A DNA stretch of 64,000 nt from Stappia sp. (GTDB lineage Bacteria > Pseudomonadota > Alphaproteobacteria > Rhizobiales > Stappiaceae). Shown one piece after another: positions 60,313 through 64,000 of this stretch. Position numbers and translations under genes: made by a program. Below the pieces are notes generated by a model. That model saw only the letters and a list, made by a program, of their open reading frames with translations. It was not told the origin of the DNA and did no database searches. How positions within the stretch are numbered: the stretch's first letter is position 1; the number at the start of each line of letters is the position of its first letter. Location of the stretch: the NCBI RefSeq assembly GCF_040110915.1, contig NZ_CP157793.1, positions 3,657,001-3,721,000 of the forward strand, given 5' to 3'.

Positions 60313-61109
60313 GATGAACGACGACGCGACGTGCGTGGCCTCTCGGCGAGGGCGATCAGGGGCAACGACAGCAACGCTGTCCGCTCATGCGGTTTCGGAT
60401 GCACTCCGGCACGCGCCCGACAGGTAGCACAGACGCGGGCGCACTGTCGCGTCTTCTTTTCGCGTCTTCATTTCACACTCTCTCCTCGCATTGGCGCCCC
60501 GCATCCCTCGGCCGCGCCGGCAACGCATGCCCCCGAGGGCGCGCGACAGCGCCCGAAAACGGCCGAATCGGAACCTTTCCCGAACAAAGCCGGACCGAAT
60601 CGATGACTCGGCCCGATTCCGTATTTGTTCCCCACGACATCTTGCGATGACGCCGGACCGCCTCCCAAAATCCTGAGTCCGGACAGGATCTTGCGCGCCG
60701 CCGACGGCCGAGCGGGCGCGACGGGCCCCGGCCGGCAACACCTTTCGATCCGGTAAATGCACTCGATAAAATTGCCGGAAAGGCATTTACCGAACGGCCG
60801 AAGCGCGAACGGAGCCTGTCCGAATCGCTGACTCGGGCGTGTTTCGCTTTTGTTCATGCCACATCTCGTGGTCGCGCGCGCTGGCGGCCCCAGTTGTGGC
60901 CGACCGAACCGATGCCGGACAGGCCTCGCTCATACGGCGTTAACACCTTCGTGCCGAAACGGCACAGACACCGACGCGCAACCCGCCCCGCGCTGCAACG
61001 TAGGGGCGCGGTCGCCCTTCCCTTGCGCGACGGCGACCGTTAGAAGGCGACAGGGACTGCAGCCGCCGGCGGGGGAGCCGGGGGCCATACTTCAAGGGGA
61101 GGAGCGGCT
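60313..61109. other. Non-coding region upstream of pyc with direct and inverted repeats
   Basis: About 800 bp with no supported gene between the divergent helicase and pyc genes. A diverged direct repeat of roughly 50 bp occurs at 60595-60646 and 60820-60870 (both contain ccgaatcg(a/c)tgactcgg and a later tttgttc). Between them lies a perfect inverted repeat cggtaaatgc-N22-gcatttaccg (60751-60792). An 8-bp inverted repeat (61009-61016 / 61032-61039) precedes pyc. A small RNA cannot be excluded. Confidence 0.6.
60751..60792. promoter_or_regulatory. Inverted repeat upstream of pyc, candidate operator
   Basis: Perfect 10-bp arms cggtaaatgc and gcatttaccg with 22 nt between them. The AT-rich arms stand out locally. 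It lies 318 bp before the pyc start; no cognate regulator is known. Confidence 0.4.
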
Positions 61110-64000
61110 TTGGCCATTCGCAAGATTCTGGTGGCGAACCGATCCGAGATCGCGATCCGCGTGTTCCGCGCGGCGAACGAACTGGGCATGCGCACCGTCG
61201 CCGTCTACGCGGAGCAGGACAAGCTCGCGCTGCATCGTTTCAAGGCGGACGAGGCCTATCAGATCGGGCGGGGGCCGCATCTCGCCGAACCGATGGGGCC
61301 GATCGAGGCCTATCTGTCCATCGACGAGATCCTGCGCGTCGCCAGGGCGGCGGAGGTCGACGCGATCCATCCCGGCTACGGCCTGCTGTCGGAAAGCCCG
61401 GAGTTCGCCGAGGCCTGCGCCGCAGCCGGCATCGTCTTCATCGGCCCCGAACCCGAGACCATGCGCCGGCTGGGCAACAAGGTCGCGGCGCGCAATCTGG
61501 CCATCGAGGCCGGCGTGCCGGTGATGCCGGCGACCGATCCCTTGCCCGACGACATGGACACGGTGAAGCAACTCGCCGGCGAGATCGGCTATCCGGTCAT
61601 GCTCAAGGCGTCCTGGGGCGGCGGCGGGCGCGGCATGCGCGTCATCGCCGACGAGGACACGCTCGTGCGCGAGGTCGACGCGGCCAAGCGCGAGGCGCGC
61701 GCCGCCTTCGGCAAGGACGAGATCTATCTGGAAAAGCTCGTCGAGCGCGCGCGCCACGTCGAGGTGCAGATCCTCGGCGACGCGCATGGCAACCTGGTGC
61801 ATCTCTTCGAGCGCGACTGCTCCATCCAGCGCCGTCACCAGAAGGTCGTGGAACGCGCCCCCGCCCCCTATCTCGACGCGGACAAGCGCGCGGAAGTCTG
61901 CGACTACGGGCTCAGGATCGGCCGCACCGCCGGATATCGCGGGGCCGGAACGGTCGAGTTCCTGATGGATGCCGACACCGGCGCCTTTTATTTCATCGAG
62001 GTCAATCCGCGTATCCAGGTCGAGCACACGGTCACCGAGGAAGTGACCGGCATCGACATCGTCAAGGCGCAGATCCGCATCGCCTCCGGCGCGATGATCG
62101 GCGATCCGGGTTCCGGCGTGCCGGATCAGGACGGCGTCAAGCTGAACGGCCACGCCCTGCAATGCCGGATCACCACGGAAGATCCGGAGCAGAACTTCAT
62201 CCCCGACTACGGCCGCATCACGGCCTATCGCGGCGCCACCGGCTTCGGCATCCGCCTCGACGGCGGCACGGCCTATTCCGGCGCGGTGATCACCCGCTTC
62301 TACGACCCGCTGCTGGAAAAGGTGACCGCCTGGGCGCCGACCGCCGAGGAGGCGGCGCAGCGCATGGACCGCGCCCTGCGCGAATTCCGCATTCGCGGCG
62401 TCGCCACCAATCTGACCTTTCTGGAAAACATCATCGCCCACCCGGACTTCCGGGCCTGCACCTACACCACGCGTTTCATCGACGAGACGCCGGCGCTCTT
62501 CACCCAGGTCGCCCGCCGCGACCGTGCCACCAAGCTTCTGACCTATATCGCCGATGTGACCGTCAACGGCCATCCGGAGACGAAGACCCGGGCCCGCCCG
62601 CCCGCCGATGCGGCCGCGCCCGTGGCCCCGGTCTACGACGCGCCGGTGCGAAACGGCACGAAGCAGCTGCTCGAGGAACTGGGGCCGGAGGGTTTCGCGG
62701 ACTGGATGAAGGCGGAACGCCGCGCGCTGGTGACCGACACCACCATGCGCGACGGCCACCAGTCGCTGCTGGCGACCCGCATGCGCACCCACGACATCGT
62801 CGGCGTGGCCGATGCCTACGCCCGCGGCCTGCCGCAGCTCCTGTCGCTGGAATGCTGGGGCGGGGCGACCTTCGACGTCGCCATGCGCTTCCTCACCGAA
62901 GATCCCTGGGAGCGGCTGCGCCAGATCCGCGAACGCGTGCCCAACGTCCTGCTGCAGATGCTGCTGCGCGGGGCGAACGGGGTCGGCTACACCAATTACC
63001 CCGACAACGTCGTGCGCCATTTCGTGCAGCAGGCGGCCCGCGAGGGCGTCGATCTCTTCCGCGTCTTCGACTGCCTCAACTGGGTGGAGAACATGCGCGT
63101 CTCGCTCGACGCGGTGATCGAGGCCGAGAAGCTGTGCGAGGGCGTGATCTGCTACACCGGCGACATGCTGGACAGCGCCCGGCCGAAGTACGACCTCAAG
63201 TACTACGTCGGCCTGGCGCGCGAACTGGAGCGCGCCGGCTGCCACATCCTCGGCGTCAAGGACATGGCCGGGCTGATGAAACCGGCCGCCGCGACGCAGC
63301 TCTTCACCGCGCTGAAAGACGAGATCGACCTGCCGATCCACTTCCACACGCATGACACCTCCGGGATATCGGGGGCGAGCGTGCTGGCGGCGGTGGATGC
63401 CGGGGTCGATGCCTTCGACGCGGCGATGGATGCCTTTTCCGGCCTCACCTCCCAGCCCGCGCTCGGCTCGCTGGTCGCGGCGCTGAAGGATCATCCGCGC
63501 GACACCGGGCTCGACCCGGCGACGATCCGCGAGATCTCCTTCTACTGGGAGGCGGTGCGCACCCGGTATCGCGCCTTCGAGAGCGATCTGCGCGCCCCGG
63601 CCTCCGAGGTCTATCTGCACGAAATGCCCGGCGGCCAGTTCACCAACCTGAAGGAACAGGCCCGCGCGCTGGGGCTGGAAAGCCGCTGGCACGAGGTCGC
63701 GCAGGCCTATCACGACGTGAACATGATGTTCGGCGACATCGTCAAGGTGACGCCGTCCTCCAAGGTCGTCGGCGACATGGCGCTGATGATGGTCTCGCAA
63801 GGGCTCACCGCCGACGACGTGCTGGCACCGGACAAGGACGTCGCCTTCCCCGAAAGCGTCATCCAGATGATGCGGGGCGAGTTGGGCAAGCCGCCGGGCG
63901 GCTTTCCCGACGCCATCCGCGACAAGGTTCTGAAGGGCGAGGCACCGATTGCCGTGCGCCCCGGCGCGCTGCTCGAGGACGACGATCTGGAGGCCCGGCG
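61110..64000 (+). CDS. pyc: Pyruvate carboxylase (3' end beyond window)
   Basis: Pyruvate carboxylase makes oxaloacetate from pyruvate (anaplerosis). The first 963 residues are present and the gene runs off the right edge; family length is about 1150. The biotin carboxylase domain starts AIRKILVANRSEIAIRVFRA, with the ATP-grasp loop KASWGGGGRGMR and EVNPRIQVEHTVTEEVTG. The carboxyltransferase TIM barrel starts TDTTMRDGHQSLLATRMRT, with the metal histidines in HFHTHDTSG and the carboxylated Lys in VKDMAGLMKP. The biotin domain lies outside the window. It starts with TTG at 61110 after a strong AGGGGAGGAG; no ATG fits the N-terminus. Confidence 0.95.
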   Translation, partial: MAIRKILVANRSEIAIRVFRAANELGMRTVAVYAEQDKLALHRFKADEAYQIGRGPHLAEPMGPIEAYLSIDEILRVARAAEVDAIHPGYGLLSESPEFAEACAAAGIVFIGPEPETMRRLGNKVAARNLAIEAGVPVMPATDPLPDDMDTVKQLAGEIGYPVMLKASWGGGGRGMRVIADEDTLVREVDAAKREARAAFGKDEIYLEKLVERARHVEVQILGDAHGNLVHLFERDCSIQRRHQKVVERAPAPYLDADKRAEVCDYGLRIGRTAGYRGAGTVEFLMDADTGAFYFIEVNPRIQVEHTVTEEVTGIDIVKAQIRIASGAMIGDPGSGVPDQDGVKLNGHALQCRITTEDPEQNFIPDYGRITAYRGATGFGIRLDGGTAYSGAVITRFYDPLLEKVTAWAPTAEEAAQRMDRALREFRIRGVATNLTFLENIIAHPDFRACTYTTRFIDETPALFTQVARRDRATKLLTYIADVTVNGHPETKTRARPPADAAAPVAPVYDAPVRNGTKQLLEELGPEGFADWMKAERRALVTDTTMRDGHQSLLATRMRTHDIVGVADAYARGLPQLLSLECWGGATFDVAMRFLTEDPWERLRQIRERVPNVLLQMLLRGANGVGYTNYPDNVVRHFVQQAAREGVDLFRVFDCLNWVENMRVSLDAVIEAEKLCEGVICYTGDMLDSARPKYDLKYYVGLARELERAGCHILGVKDMAGLMKPAAATQLFTALKDEIDLPIHFHTHDTSGISGASVLAAVDAGVDAFDAAMDAFSGLTSQPALGSLVAALKDHPRDTGLDPATIREISFYWEAVRTRYRAFESDLRAPASEVYLHEMPGGQFTNLKEQARALGLESRWHEVAQAYHDVNMMFGDIVKVTPSSKVVGDMALMMVSQGLTADDVLAPDKDVAFPESVIQMMRGELGKPPGGFPDAIRDKVLKGEAPIAVRPGALLEDDDLEAR

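Overview
The window is GC-rich DNA from an alphaproteobacterium, most likely of the order Hyphomicrobiales (Rhizobiales). The signs are a complete NepR/EcfG/PhyR general-stress-response core (restricted to Alphaproteobacteria), an RpoH-type sigma factor next to a helicase / S4 / FdxA / CarD gene run, a PuuD-type urate oxidase, and an MttB-like methyltransferase paired with an N-methylproline-demethylase-like flavoprotein. A family-level assignment would be guesswork.

Layout. 0.2-4.7 kb: AsmA, TerB-like and glutamine-amidotransferase genes. 4.7-8.9 kb: urate/ureide catabolism (alc, uraD, a LysR regulator and the divergent puuD). 9.2-15 kb: an O-methyltransferase, a second LysR gene, mttB-like and a demethylase-like flavoprotein, probably a methylated-amine or betaine demethylation module. 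15-19.9 kb: envelope genes (MipA/OmpV, pentapeptide repeat, L,D-transpeptidase), then bdhA and a patatin. 20-22.7 kb: three paralogous membrane proteins in a row, two of which share an identical 60-bp 5' end. 22.9-33.1 kb: housekeeping genes (ispG, pdxY, accA, rpmB, a VUT-family transporter, folD, yggT and others). 33.4-33.7 kb: tRNA-Ala(CGC) and tRNA-Arg(CCT).

33.9-53.0 kb is the most distinctive part: a general-stress-response island. It holds nepR-ecfG, phyR, a second nepR-like gene, two HWE-type histidine kinases, a single-domain receiver and a Crp/Fnr regulator. Around them lie about fifteen effector genes (DUF892, FNT channel, CaCA exchanger, PRC-barrel, ExoD, YihY, CsbD, Dps, phospholipase D, AI-2E/PerM transporter, DUF883, DUF1469 and several tiny membrane proteins). 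Reading both strands by eye gave ten exact matches to the EcfG promoter consensus GGAAC-N16/17-CGTT, six with one mismatch and one with two, nearly all 23-60 nt before a start codon. The island therefore looks like a regulator packed together with much of its own regulon, with feedback promoters at nepR, phyR and the second nepR.

53.3-64 kb: rpoH, carD, fdxA, an S4 RNA-binding gene and a SUV3-like helicase, all on the minus strand. Next comes a roughly 800-bp non-coding region with repeats, then pyc (pyruvate carboxylase), which runs off the right edge.

A second theme is short tandem duplications, mostly with 12-14 bp units, in many intergenic regions and at gene ends. Coordinates of starts were adjusted where a Shine-Dalgarno sequence or a promoter decides between candidates.
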